This document shows, piece by piece, positions 1 to 11,543 of a stretch of DNA of 64,000 nucleotides. Source of the DNA: Acorus gramineus (Eukaryota; Streptophyta; Magnoliopsida; Acorales; Acoraceae); contig JAUJYN010000012.1 in NCBI GenBank assembly GCA_030737835.1, positions 7,377,003-7,441,002 of the forward strand. The letters are read 5' to 3'. The translations under genes were made by a program, and so were the position numbers. Every line of letters starts with the position of its first letter. The first letter of the stretch is position 1. The notes under the pieces are model-generated. The model saw only the letters and a program-made list of their open reading frames with translations, made no database searches and had not been told where the DNA came from.

Positions 1-40
1 ACAACATATACTGATATACAGCATTCCACTTGATTAATTA

Positions 41-530
41 TTGGGGAAAATCCAAATAACCCCTTGATCTGTTTGAAATCTATATAATTTTCTGATTTTT
101 CTTAAAGTCTATATAGTCTTCTGAAATTCAAATAGACCCTAAATTAAATTTTCATTGATAAATTAGGATTGTTGAATGAATATTTTGTCTGGTTAACCCT
201 GGTTGAAAATATAGTATCCTAAAAACTCTACAGTGTGTTAAAAATGTGAAAAATTTTCTATGAATGACGATTTTACCACTCGGATAGAGTATTATAATCT
301 ATTCGTAGGGTTTTTACCAAATTATAGGGGGTTTTAGTTTACTATATTTTCAATCATGGTTAATAAAACAGAATATTCACGTAATATTTCTCATCTGTCA
401 ATAGAAGAGGTTATTTGGATTTACATAGATGTTTTGAGGGGGTTATATGTACTTTAGGAAAAGTCAGGGGGCTATATGAATTTTAGGCAGTTTACAGGGG
501 GAGGTTATTTGATCAAATCTACCCCTATTA
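41..530. mobile_element. MITE-like repeat, family A copy 1
   Basis: An AT-rich block with loosely inverted ends: GGGGAAAATCCAAATAACC at the left and GGTTATTTGATCAAATCTACCCC at the right, read as inverted partners. It is built from short phrases such as 'tatataacccc', 'ggttatatg' and 'ctggttaaccctggttgaaaa' that recur in related blocks near 985-1255, 50828-51345, 53000-53245 and 54352-54505. No coding capacity is visible. I found no convincing target-site duplication, so the class (probably a Mutator-like or foldback MITE) is inferred only. Confidence 0.5.
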
Positions 531-535
531 GCAGG

Positions 536-984
536 CGACAAGACTCGAACCCAAGTACCCTCACTAAAGAAGGGGTACGTCTCCTATTCTACCAATAAAA
601 GGTTCGGTGAGAATGTAAAAGACTTCGTACACAATAATTTATCATTGTTGAATCCCCATTCACACGTGTAAGAATGTAAAAAACTTCTCACGGACAATTT
701 TTCAGAAATCCAAAGGCAAGACATTGACTAAAAAACATAAATTTAATTAGATATTTCATGTATCATCAAAAAATAAAATAAAATAAAATAAAATATAATA
801 AAAAAATGTCATCAATGGCCATAACACAACTGTATAGAGTTTACATGTGAAAATGGTAGGTCATGGCATCGAGTCATGGAGCTGACTTACCCTCTCGTGT
901 GTTATAAAAAATTTAAAAATATTCCGTGGGATCAGGGCACACGGGCGAAGGTGGCCTACCTAGCTCAGCGGAAAGGTCAACATA
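536..984. other. Intergenic; weak tRNA-like fragment
   Basis: No gene is visible. Around 540-600 the minus strand has a tRNA B-box-like motif (GGGTTCGAGTC) preceded by an A-box-like 'ggtagaatagg', as in tRNA-derived SINEs or decayed tRNA copies. The fragment is too short and poorly folded to call a tRNA. The rest is AT-rich and includes an AAAAT repeat near 772-800. Confidence 0.25.
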
Positions 985-1255
985 TAAAAATAAATAAGGG
1001 AAAAAATCCATATAACCTCCTGCAAACTGCTCGAAATTCATATAACCCCCTTACTTTTCATAAAGTTCATATAACCCCCTGAAAACACATATGTAAATTC
1101 AAATAGTTCCCTGTGTTAAATTTTCATCGATAAATTATGAATATTATGTGAATATTCTGTTAGGTTAACCCTGATTAAATTTACATAGGTGTTTTCAGTG
1201 AGGTTACATGGACTTTGAAAAAAGTTAGATGATTGTAGGATTTAGTTACTTGGTT
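985..1255. mobile_element. MITE-like repeat, family A copy 2
   Basis: A shorter relative of the block at 41-530. It shares the phrases 'catataacccccttac', 'ttaaattttcatcgataaatta', 'ctgttaggttaaccctgatt' and 'ggttacatggactttgaaaaaagt' in the same order. The middle of the element is missing compared with copy 1. It is non-coding. The short reading frame at 876-1082 lies partly on it and is not considered a gene. Confidence 0.5.
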
Positions 1256-3105
1256 TTGTGACCCGGGTGGAATTATGACCGGCTTTGGAATTAATTGGAC
1301 TATCGCATGACGCAAGTCACATTTCATCGACCCGGTTCAAAATCCAACGGCGATGCAACGCTGTGTGCCATGAACGGAACAAATAAGTTGTGCGGACCTG
1401 AAATACAAAGATTCCATTTCGCACGTATTCCTTTTTCCACTAAATTTTTTTCTACAAAACTATTTTTCGCACAATTTAATAATCCCCCTTTCCAACACAT
1501 AAAAGTAATTTATTTATACAAGCACAATCAATTAATATAATATGTCAATAATAATTAATAATGTAATGATTGATGATATGATTTGCAACTACGTAGTTAT
1601 GAATTTGAGTTCCATGGTGTTTATCTAATAATAATAATAAGTAAATTGATGGATTTTATTTTGAGCTAATTAGAGATCATCACTTTTTCATAAGTAATTT
1701 CCTAGTTATTTGATATTTGAACTATTGAAATTATACAGATGTTTATGATTGTTAGATATTGCTTTTATGGTATACATGTATAGCTCCCAATTAAAAAGAG
1801 AAGAAAAAAGAAGGCACCTTCCTCGTAGAGATTTCTTTTGAGTAACAACTTATTGTCGTGCAAAATCAATTTGCTTATAATACATGGCTTTTCATTATGG
1901 TCACAAAGTAAAGTTTATGTGCGACAGATATTTGACAATGATTTCTTTTATTTTTATGATAAACGTACATTCTTATGTTATAAATGATAGGCGAATGATC
2001 AAAGTATGAATATAGTTACATTGTTTTATAATCAGTAGTACAAAAAATATGCACAACCTTTATGTTGGGTTTAAAGGGAATATGGGAGTTAGAATTAGTT
2101 TTAAAAAAATCCAAACTAAATGATACCTATATATTAAACACATTCCCATAAACAGAAGAATGCTCAACCTATAGGGACAGGAACCTATAGGGACAGGAGG
2201 TATCCTAGCTGATTTTTTTCTCCCTAAATATTCATATAAGTTCAGAATAATGCACAATGACCTCCAGAGATGAAAAACTAAGTTTGGCATTTCAAATATT
2301 AAAGATTGTCTATAAAACCTGAAACAATTGCATGACAGACAATCTACTTGTGTCCATGATGCTCTCAATAAGAGAAAAGTTTGAACATTATGCAGTGAAT
2401 TCACATCTGTCTCTGACATGATGTAACTCTTTATCCCTGCATGTTCATGTTCATACCAACCATTCCACATACACCCCACTCATGCCTGTCATCCTGAAAA
2501 CCAATCCTGGAAGGGGCCATTTATATTAATTTTAGTAGTTTTTTTTCCCTCTTTCATTTCAGATTTTTTAAATGGGCTCAGTAGATTCCATTACACTGTT
2601 CCAGAAAAAATAATTTCTTGTTGAAGTATGTGAGTGAGATTTTTCAACTGGAGTCAAAAATAGAAACTGAGGTGTGAGATAAGCCATGCATTAACACACA
2701 TTCAGACAAATATGTCCAATTAATTGTCACAGGTGTGTAATATAGATAGAGAATGCAGACTCAGGTTTTTCAACATTTAGGGTTTTTAATATCATCAAGG
2801 TTATTAATTTCATCAAAGCATAGGGGCATGCCTGCCCAAGGGGGAGCAATGTATTGTATGTGGGGAAAAATTATTATTGAGGAGTAAGTTGTATATACTT
2901 TCTTACTGATAGACCCCTCCTCTACGTCTATGACCTTTCTGTTTTTTTTGGCATGTTTACTTATTAATAACATGGCAAATGCCTAACATTCCATAAATAA
3001 AAACATTTATTAGGGATTTGGGATTAATGATCCGTTTTTTCATGGTTTAATTGGGTAGACCATAATGAGTATTTAGTTTATCTCTGTTTTAATCATAATG
3101 ACAAC
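1256..3105. other. Intergenic, no feature recognised
   Basis: AT-rich sequence on both strands without a coding region, RNA gene or repeat that I can name. The short reading frames here (for example 2060-2479 minus) have no family resemblance and no codon character. Confidence 0.5.
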
Positions 3106-3113
3106 ATTTGTAT

Positions 3114-3703
3114 TAGGGATGACAGTGGGACGGGATAAACGGGAAACTTGCCCTTGGGACGGGTTTTGTCCTCTAAATGTCAAATTCGAACCCGACCCGT
3201 TCCAACCCGATGAAGATATGGGACAAGTTTGTGAATATTCCAACCCGATGAAGATATGTGACATGTTTGTGATTCAAGAGCAAAACCCGTCCCACCTTGT
3301 TATACCCTATTTAAATTATATATATCGTTCCAAATGACATGATAGATAATTAAACTAGCATATCATATATTATTATCATTTATAAAATATTTAAGTATGC
3401 ATTAAGTAATATTATATAACATGACGAATAAAAATAATTATTAAATTTTTAAAATAAGAAAGAATAAAAAAATAATGTTTAAAAAAAATTGGGATTTTTA
3501 AATTCGTACCACTCTAAATAGGATGGGATGAGACGGGTTCGGCTTTTTAAAAACCCGTTGTGACGGATTTGAGATGGTATAATAAAATACGTCATGGGTT
3601 TGGGACTGAATAATAAAACCCATCACAAGTTTGGGATGGGTTTAGGATAAAATTTTATTAACGGGTTTGGAATTGAGATTGATCAAATCCGTCTCAATCC
3701 CTA
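3114..3703. mobile_element. hAT-type MITE, 590 bp
   Basis: Non-autonomous hAT element. The left end reads TAGGGATGACAGTGGGACGG, and the right end, reversed, reads TAGGGATTGAGACGG. The flanks are an 8-bp target-site duplication with one mismatch, ATTTGTAT at 3106-3113 and ATTTATAT at 3704-3711. Subterminal regions are packed with variants of 'acccgtccc' and 'gggacgggtt', as expected of repeated transposase-binding sites. The overlapping short reading frames at 3073-3337 are shadows of this repeat. Confidence 0.85.
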
Positions 3704-3889
3704 ATTTATATACGACAAATTAAATATTTAACAAGGATTTTGTTCAGCATGATGTGTATATTAATTCATATATCATACCAAATAAGTATGATAAAAGTAC
3801 GAACATATATAGCTAGGCTAGCTATTTTATAGATACATTCTAGACGTTGGTATAAATTACATACTTAAACATTTTTTGAGAAATTAATT

Positions 3890-4299
3890 AAAGATCCCTG
3901 TGATCACCTGTGATTTAGTTTTAGTTCCTGAAAGTTTTCAAGCATTTTTTAGATCCCTAAAGCGGTAAAAAGTAATATTTAAATCCTTTAAAACAGATGT
4001 CGTTAATCTATCTGTCAAAAATACTAAAAATGCCCTTTGCCATCTGTTAACATTTTGTGAAGGTTAACAATGTATAGAAAAGTGTTAACAGTGTATAAGA
4101 GATACTTAACAATGTGCTGGAGAATGTTATTAGTGTACTGAAAAAATTAGCTGGATGATATTTTTAGTATTTTGATGGACACAATAATGACATCCAGTTC
4201 CAAAGACCTAAAGATAATTTTTACCACCTCAAAGATTAAAAAAACCTTAAAAAAATTTCAGAATTTAAAAATAATTCACGAGTGTTTAAAGAGACCCTT
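3890..4299. mobile_element. MITE-like element, 410 bp
   Basis: The ends are imperfect inverted repeats: AAAGATCCCTGTGATCAC at the left, and AAGGGTCTCTTTAAACAC when the right end is reversed. The flanks share AATTAATT at 3882-3889 and 4300-4307. That 8-mer is self-complementary and AT-rich, so chance cannot be excluded. The interior has no coding capacity. Confidence 0.45.
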
Positions 4300-4309
4300 A
4301 ATTAATTTT

Positions 4310-5706
4310 TTCAATTTTATTTTGTTGACAAGACAAATAAAATTAACTTTTTAAATTATGAAATCACAGGCGGTCCCACTATATGGGAGGGGGGGGCGCG
4401 CTTGAGCATGGGTTTTGATATTATTTATGGTAACATTTAATCTTTAAAATTAATATTATAAAATTATCTTTTTTAAAACATAAGATATTTCTACTGAATT
4501 TTTTTTTAAAAAAAAATACATGCATGATATTTTTTGTCTTAATGAATTTTTAAAAAATTTACAACACATGTTTTCTAATATTTATGTTTGAATATCGTAT
4601 ACAATATTTTTTCCATATCTCATAATTCAAAACTATATATATTTAGAATGTTTTATATTTTTTAGAGGGAGCAAAGTTCAATTAATGAACAGAAGTATGT
4701 ACATCTAGTACATATGGGAAATATCAATCGGTGTATTTTTCTAAACATTTGAAAAGTTTGGAGTTCTTTGTTACCATTATTTTTAATTAAATAAAAAAAT
4801 TATGAGTGTTTTTTTGAGATTATAGGTGCAACATAATAACCCATCTTGCTATAAATGAAAATGGGAAGCTAGATGTCAGACATGACGGTATAAAATGACA
4901 AATTATCTAAACTTCACCCAAATATCTATAAATATAATCAATACTAGAGATATTTTCTTTATTTTATGATCTTTAAATAAATGCATACGATCTAAGGTTA
5001 AAAGTAGAGTTATTTTATGGGCAGAGTGTATCAAAACCCCTTTTATTTGTGAGTAAAAAAGCACTTTTCATTTTTAGTTTTTTGTGACGAGTAGATCTCT
5101 CTATTCTATCCGCCTTATGCTTTTTTTGTACCTTGTATTGGGCATGCTTGCATAATTTATAAATTATGAAGCATGTCTACCATTTCACTTAAAATAAATA
5201 AATAAATAAATAAATAAAGGTTCTAAAATACATTCAATTGCTAATAGACAATCTCAAGAAAGCATCAATAAGTCCAAAACTAGGTCTAATTAGTCCTAAA
5301 TTCAGGAGTTATAAAACAGGAGGAAAGAGAAACAAATGGCAGACATGCATCAGAAAGATGTGAACTCTTGAATTTGGAATTCACTATGTTGCTCACTTAA
5401 TGAGGGGTTCTGTCTTTACACAATCAAGTCATTGGAGATGTCATTTTTTTTTTCAAGTTTTTCACATTGCATGAGAATTGTCCGAAATATATGATGCTAA
5501 AACGACGAAGACTCCTAGTAAGATATAGACAATAATGTCATCAGCAGCAGTTCATGTCAATATTTATCTAATAATTTTTTGAAAAAAAAATGTTATATTA
5601 ACTCATTAAATCATATATTTCATTTTTTAATGATGACTGTAGCTTGATTGGATTAAGTGAGAGTTGGAGCTTAACTCAAATATAACGCAGCCTAATTAAG
5701 CTGGTT
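4310..5706. other. Intergenic AT-rich stretch with a palindrome
   Basis: No gene is visible. It contains a G run near 4389 and an AAAT microsatellite near 5192-5218. Near 5150 lies the perfect 18-bp palindrome CATAATTTATAAATTATG, extended by CATGCTT and AAGCATG arms into a cruciform-capable sequence at about 5142-5174. Confidence 0.5.
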
Positions 5707-5709
5707 TTA

Positions 5710-5939
5710 GGGTCCGTTTAGATATGAGTTTAGGTATATTCTGCGATTCAAAAACTAAAAATTCTTAAACTCATATCCAAACACATTTTTAGCTTTTAGC
5801 TATCCAAACCAAAATTTTTATTTTTAGGCCAAAAAATCTTGCGGTTAAAAATCTATTAAAATATAGCTTTTCAAAAACTAAATTTGAAACATAAGATTTT
5901 AAAAATCTCATATTTTCAACATCACATCCAAGCGCACTC
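5710..5939. mobile_element. Tourist-like (PIF/Harbinger) MITE, 230 bp
   Basis: The left end GGGTCCGTTTAGATATGA and the reversed right end GAGTGCGCTTGGATGTGA match at 13 of 18 positions. They follow the usual Tourist pattern GG...GTTTGG. The flanks carry the 3-bp TTA duplication typical of PIF/Harbinger insertions, at 5707-5709 and 5940-5942. It is non-coding. Confidence 0.7.
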
Positions 5940-6093
5940 TTAAAAAACCTGAAGGCGGTTGGATTGAACTTTGGTCAGGTATAAATTGGGTCCGGATCCC
6001 ATCCGTGCCCAAAAAAAAATCAGTTCCATCCATACCCATTCAAAAAAAAAAAAATTCCTTACACCCACTCTACACTAACGACCTTGTTTTCTT

Positions 6094-6530
6094 TAGGGCC
6101 GGTAAACGAATCAAGCCGCTCGGGTTCGGCTCAGGCTCGACTCGGTTTAAACTCGTTCAGGCTCATTCGATTAAACAAATGAGCGAACATGAACAATTTT
6201 TAAAGCTCGGTTAGGCTCGGGACCTGGATCGAACTTCATTTTGTGTTCAAATTCGACTCGTTGTGTTATAAAAAACTTAGTTGAAACTTGACTAAACTCT
6301 TTTATAAGATCAGAACATTAAATTAATACAAAGCTATGCTCATTTAGGCTCATGAACTTGACTCATTTAGGTTAAAATTTTGTTTTCGATCCTTAAAAAC
6401 CCTAAAATGAAGAAGAACGCTAGGCTCGTTGAGGCTCGTGAGCTCGACTCGGCTCGGCTCGACTCGTTTATAAACGAGCCGAGCTTGAACATGTCAAAGC
6501 TCGACTCGTTCGGCTCGTTTACCGCCCCTA
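6094..6530. mobile_element. hAT-type MITE, 437 bp
   Basis: The ends TAGGGCCGGTAAACGA and (reversed right) TAGGGGCGGTAAACGAGC form a clear terminal inverted repeat. The target-site duplication is a perfect 8 bp, GTTTTCTT at 6086-6093 and 6531-6538. The interior is rich in the word GGCTCGACTCG and its complement, which folds readily. The reading frames at 6005-6214, 6367-6642 and 6380-6679 are by-products of this word repetition. Confidence 0.92.
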
Positions 6531-6539
6531 GTTTTCTTC

Positions 6540-7034
6540 CCCCTTCCCCCTTTGAACTCCAATTTTCCTTTCCATCTTTACCAACACTCAAATTTATCAA
6601 ACAAAATTTTAAAAAATGTGTTAAAAAAATTAAACAAAGCATAAAAACAAATAACCGAAAATATGAAAAAATAAAATAAAATAAAACGTATTGAAAGAGG
6701 AAAAGTCATTTTCTAGAGAGGAATAAATTCTTAAATCAAGAGATTTGTTATTAAAAAGAGTCAATTTTTTATAAATAGATAAACAAATCCTATAAAATAT
6801 GAATAATATATAAATATAACAAATAAAGACATAAAAAATATGGAATTTTTAAAAAAATTAGAAAAAATAAAATTAAGTTTTCCATTAAGCAAGATGGATG
6901 AGTGGATATGTTCAAATTTCAAAAAAAAAAGTTAAGTTTTTTTTTTTTTTTTTTTTTCAAAATGCTTAATATAAAAAAATCCTGGAATTTGGTGGGGAGG
7001 TGCCAGGGAGATTCTAAGTGATAAAAAAATTAAA
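6540..7034. other. Intergenic AT-rich stretch
   Basis: Low-complexity A- and T-runs, including a T run near 6937-6957. No gene, RNA or named repeat is seen. Confidence 0.5.
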
Positions 7035-8470
7035 ATACTCATGAATCGAATTGAACAATACATAAATTGAATTAAAAAATATATAAATCAAATTGAACTA
7101 CTTATTAATTGAATTGAGCAATGCATGAATACAATTGAAGTATTTATTAATCAAACTGAAGTACGATTCTTTCATTGTTCATTTTGATTAATAAGTAGTT
7201 CAGGTTCATTCATGCATTATTCAATTCAGTTGATAAGTTGTTCAATTCGATTAAATATAATGTTCAGTGTGATTTAAACATTATTCAGCTTGATTAATGG
7301 GTGCTAATTTGATTCATAAGCACAATATTTCCATTCATTAATTGTTCTATTTATTTAACAAATAGTTTAGTTATTTTTCAATTCAAATAATAGGCACATT
7401 AAATTTACTCATTGTTCAGTGCAATTAATAAATGTAACAGTTTGATTCATTCATTTTTGGGTGAATTGCTCGAATGCCCATTGATCAGCAGTTTAAATTT
7501 TTTTATGTCCTTGGATTTTTTTATTTTTTCTTTACCCCTGCAATGTTGTCCTATTTTTTTTTACCCTTGACTTTTCATAATACCTCAAATACCCCTCATA
7601 GACAGAGTTACATATTGCATAAATATAATGTTATACATATAAAAATTGTACACATAGTTACAGATATTTAATAGTTATTTACAAAAAACCGTTCAATGTA
7701 CACCAAGATGATTAAACACAAAATCGTTATAGATATAATAAATTCGTGAATTGTAAATCTTGTCATTATCATCAGTAAGTGCATTCAATGTATATAAAAT
7801 AATTACATATAAATTTTCAAAGTGTCATTAAGTAGATACATCAACTGTTATTGATCCATGTTACCTAGTTAAGCAATTTTTATTTTTTTTGACATCGAAG
7901 GGACCTCTCATGAATGACCTTACGGTCAAGCTGTGAAGGTTTGACGAGTTGCACGACATGAAGCACTCCTCTTGTTGAAGACAAGAAAAAACTTATCTGC
8001 CCCACTAATAATTTCATTTTTACACTTGCATATGTAGTGGGTCATGAGAAACAGTCGATCATCATCAGCTTGCATGGATAGGCACTGAAAAGACAAGTTC
8101 ACACATACAAAATGATATATATAAACTTTCTGTAACTAGTGGAACATATTATGTAACTATTCATAATTTAACTATAAAGTAAAAAAAATAAGGTAGAAGC
8201 ACTTTAGATATCAAAGTTTGATGTGACACTGATCAAGGGTTAAGAAAAAAATAGGACTTGATTGTAGGGGTGAAAAAAAATATAAAAAAACTCTAGGGGT
8301 AGAAAAAAAAGAAGTTGGTCAAGGGGCATTTAGATAATTCTCCCTTCATTTTTTTAGTTTGATTCATAAGTATTTTAGTTTAATTCATTCATCATTCAAT
8401 TTAATTAACAAGTATTTGAGGCCGATTCATCATTCATATATTGTTCATTTTGATTGTTTATCACTTAGAA
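7035..8470. repeat. 'Attgaattaataagt' word repeat, split by a MITE
   Basis: The flanks 7035-7450 and 8354-8470 are made of degenerate repeats of phrases like 'gattaataagtagttca' and 'attcattcat' in both orientations. Arms at about 7100-7160 and 7180-7245 form an inverted repeat of roughly 60 bp each around a centre near 7170. A Mutator-type MITE (7459-8344) sits inside and separates the two parts. The origin of the repeat is unknown to me. Confidence 0.6.
7459..8344. mobile_element. Mutator-type MITE, 886 bp
   Basis: The terminal inverted repeat is about 30 bp: the left end begins GGGTGAATTGCTCGAATGCC and the reversed right end begins GGGAGAATTATCTAAATGCC. The target-site duplication is a perfect 9 bp, TTCATTTTT at 7450-7458 and 8345-8353, the size made by Mutator-like transposases. 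Subterminal regions contain the word 'taccccct' and T-runs, like the related intronic element at 23537-24461. No transposase is encoded. Confidence 0.85.
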
Positions 8471-8479
8471 GCCGAATTG

Positions 8480-9505
8480 CATTCATGTGATTATTTATGA
8501 TGTATGTGAAGTTTTAAGAAGACAAAAAAGATGTTATGATCATTATATTGAATATGTACAAGTCAAATCTATCACATGAAACAATGAATAATAAGACAAT
8601 GACATACTACTTAAAATATGTAAAATAAAAAATTTGAGTGTTGTTCGAGGTGTAGATTTTTCCAGTCCCTAAACCCTAATCAATCCAAAGTCCTTTAGTC
8701 ATCATCGCCTAATTAATTTGTAGATAAGGCAAAGAGGAAAAAAAATAATAATAAAAGAGGATGTGAGGGTAAAACAAATAAAAAAATCTAACAAACGTTG
8801 AGATCTTATAAGCCCTTTGAATCTCTAAGAAAGAAAATTAAAAATAATAAAATCGCTAATTTGAAGACTTAAATAATTGAATTTTTAAAAAATAAGAATT
8901 GTTAGTTGTATAACAACTAATCCAGAAGATCTCATCGATATCTTTCTCTATGTAAAATCCAGAAGATCTCACTCGATATCTTTCTCCACGTAAAATTTCA
9001 TGTAATTCAGAGATCATGACTATTGATTTCTAATTTATTTGATTGATTTTCTCTTTTGATAATTTCTTCTACATAATTTGTCCTACACAGAGAGAGGGGG
9101 GAGAAATTTCAGCCCCTTTAATTATCACAGTCCCACCATCCCTCTCAGTCATCCATGTGGGAGAGGGTGTGAGTTGAAAAAAAAAAGAGATAAAAGTCAT
9201 TAGTTGACGGTTGGACTTCCTTTTCACACCGTTTTTTTTTTTCTAGACAAGTGACAGCCACCTATTTGTTACTGACCGGACTGATGTACACGGAAACTGA
9301 TGGGATCTGGAGTCGTATAAATTTGACCTTGAATAAGTGTTTCATATTCTAAATGATTCGAAATCTATAACCATCACGATAAAGAATAATAGATAACGTG
9401 AACGAAAATCAAAAGGTGGCCGAGAGATAATGGAAAAATGAAACTATGAAAATACGGTAGATTTTAAAATAAATATAAATTGGATGATTCAGATTTTATC
9501 TCACA
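8480..9505. other. Intergenic with a short tandem duplication
   Basis: No gene is visible. At about 8921-8998 a 37-bp phrase beginning 'tccagaagatctca' and ending 'gtaaaa' is present twice in tandem with a few differences. The remainder is AT-rich and unrecognised. Confidence 0.5.
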
Positions 9506-9510
9506 CATTA

Positions 9511-9726
9511 AAATTTAAAACTGAAATTTACCTGATCACTCGTTGGGTTGAACTTGGATCTGAGTGTCGCAACCCTCAATACAAACCACACTCAAATTAA
9601 GTTGAGTTTTACTTGGGTTGAACTTGATTGTTAGAAACCCACAATTAACCTGAATCTGCATAAAAATTGAATTGGTTTGGGTTGGGTTGAATTGGTTGAA
9701 CCGTCCACGTTGAACCTTACACCCTT
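9511..9726. mobile_element. Fragment of a hAT-type MITE
   Basis: Repeats of the word 'gggttgaa' and 'ttgaacc' end at the right in a sequence whose reverse reads AAGGGTGTAAGGTTCAACG, a hAT-like terminus. No matching left end or target-site duplication is found, so this is probably a truncated copy. Confidence 0.45.
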
Positions 9727-9728
9727 GT

Positions 9729-10175
9729 TTGGGTAGCGGAATAGGTGGATAATATGGTGGAATAGGGGTGAATGAGTCCAAAACTTGTTTGCTTGTAAAG
9801 AATAAGTGAGTATAATATGCTAGAATATGTGAGAAGAAGCTGATATTGATATTTCAGGTCCTACATGGAATTATGTTATTCCATCCAATCTATTTCGTGG
9901 ATATAAAGATACTCATATGTCAAATCACTTATTATCAACTCTTTAAATTAAAGGGGGCCATATATCATAGCAGTTTTTTTAATTTCTTATCCATATCTTA
10001 TCAATTTTTATTCACAATTTATCCATGATTAGTCAAGCAACAAAAATTTGTTCATAATGTTTTCCAACAAGAATAATTAAAAACACAATCATACAGAAAA
10101 TAATTTATTTTTTATTTATACTGAAATAATTATATGTCTATTCCAAAATAGCGAATATCGCCACTCAAATGGACG
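9729..10175. repeat. Dispersed repeat family B, copy 1
   Basis: The block begins 'tttgggtagcggaataggtgg' and ends 'actcaaatggacgct'. In between are 'gttattccatccaatctat', 'actcatatgtcaaatca', 'aataattaaaaacacaatc' and 'tattccaaaat'. The same phrases occur in the same order at 16205-16605, and in part in the first intron of the GH17 gene (61950-62645). The loosely inverted ends suggest a MITE of the 'GTTTGGATGGAATAA' kind. It is non-coding. Confidence 0.55.
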
Positions 10176-10179
10176 CTAC

Positions 10180-11540
10180 ATTTATGGACCTAAAAAATCT
10201 GTATAAAGGACCCGTGTGTATACGTACCTAATGTTATTTGCATATATATAATCAGGTCTTTAATTAATTGGTCAACAATGGTGGGTGATGAATATTAAAT
10301 AATAAAGTTGTATATGTTAATCCAGCTTTAGGTATGATTTTTCAGTCACAACTCCTAAATCTCAGACAGTTCCACCAACTTGGAATTTATTGCATGGACT
10401 TCTTATTCCCCATTTACGTACACTACGAAAGAGATTGACCATGCAAAAGCAATTGTCACAGTGGCAAATTGTATTTTGCTTGGAATCAATTGAAAGTTAT
10501 CAACTATGCAACTTTAGCTTCACTTGGAAATATTTTAGCACACCGAAAAGAATACTTATTTTACAAGTGATCTATATGTGGATATTAGAGTCATACTTAT
10601 AGAATGTACATGACAAATTAATAAGGGCAACGTGACCATATATATTTACCCACCAAATAATGTGGATATATGTGTGAACCAAGCTTTGGGAAGTCTGTTA
10701 GCACCCTTTATCCGTGAAAGATGACCAAGAATCAAAACTCATCCAATTTTATATTTTTTAAAAATAATAAATCTTTATATATTTTAATAAAATTAACTGA
10801 ATATACTTTTATGATGTATTGCATGAACCCATCAAATGAAAAATATTTAAAATTTGCTAACAATATATATCTCGTTTAGCGAGAAATATACCTCATTGCT
10901 TAGCTATCGACCATGGAACTGTCCTCAAATTGAGTGTAGCAGTGGTTTTCATCTTCTTTATCTGAAATTTGAATGCTTCTGAGTTTTCCAAGCTATAGTA
11001 ATTATTTTTTCTTTTTATTTTCCCTGCATTAATTGTTTAATTCCTTTTATTTTCCTCGAGTTATTTTTAGTGTCATATAGTTAATATATATATATATATA
11101 TATATTCATGAGAGTTGTATAGTATGAGACTTCTGAGGGCAAGCAGGGGAAGCATCTACTAGAGAAGAAAACGTAATAAATCGGATGAACTGTTGAATAT
11201 GTCATGAAGAATGATTTTTTAGACTATTGTAATTTTAGTTCTATTTTTTATCCGAAAATACCTATATCTTTATTTGGAATGTACATAATACATGTGTTTG
11301 AAAAATAAAAAAAAAACAAAAAGAGGAGTAAGATTATTCTAAGTAAATAAAAAAAATATACAAATTCTCAATAAATTATGAGTATATTAATTGGATTAGA
11401 AGAAGAAAAAATGGATAAATTTTAAAAAATAAAATGAACTAATTCAAAGACACAATAAAAATCAGGGAAGGAAGAGAGATTTTGGGCCTTCCATAGACGA
11501 CCATCTTGATTGTCGAGTGGGATGAATCCTTTATAACCAG
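10180..11540. other. Intergenic, no gene recognised
   Basis: An AT-rich stretch with a TA microsatellite at about 11083-11105. At 10355-10405 the phrase 'cagttccaccaac...atttattg.atggact' is shared with 16105-16145, an unexplained short duplication. No coding region can be supported. Confidence 0.45.
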
Positions 11541-11543
11541 TAA

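Noticed and set aside
540-605. A tRNA gene on the minus strand
   Set aside because: Box-like motifs exist but acceptor and anticodon stems do not pair.
3098-3337. Small proline-rich protein gene
   Set aside because: Lies across the end of a hAT MITE; its sequence follows the repeated word acccgtccc.
6367-6679. Overlapping frames rich in Ser, Arg and Leu
   Set aside because: Products of the GGCTCG word repeat inside the hAT MITE at 6094-6530.
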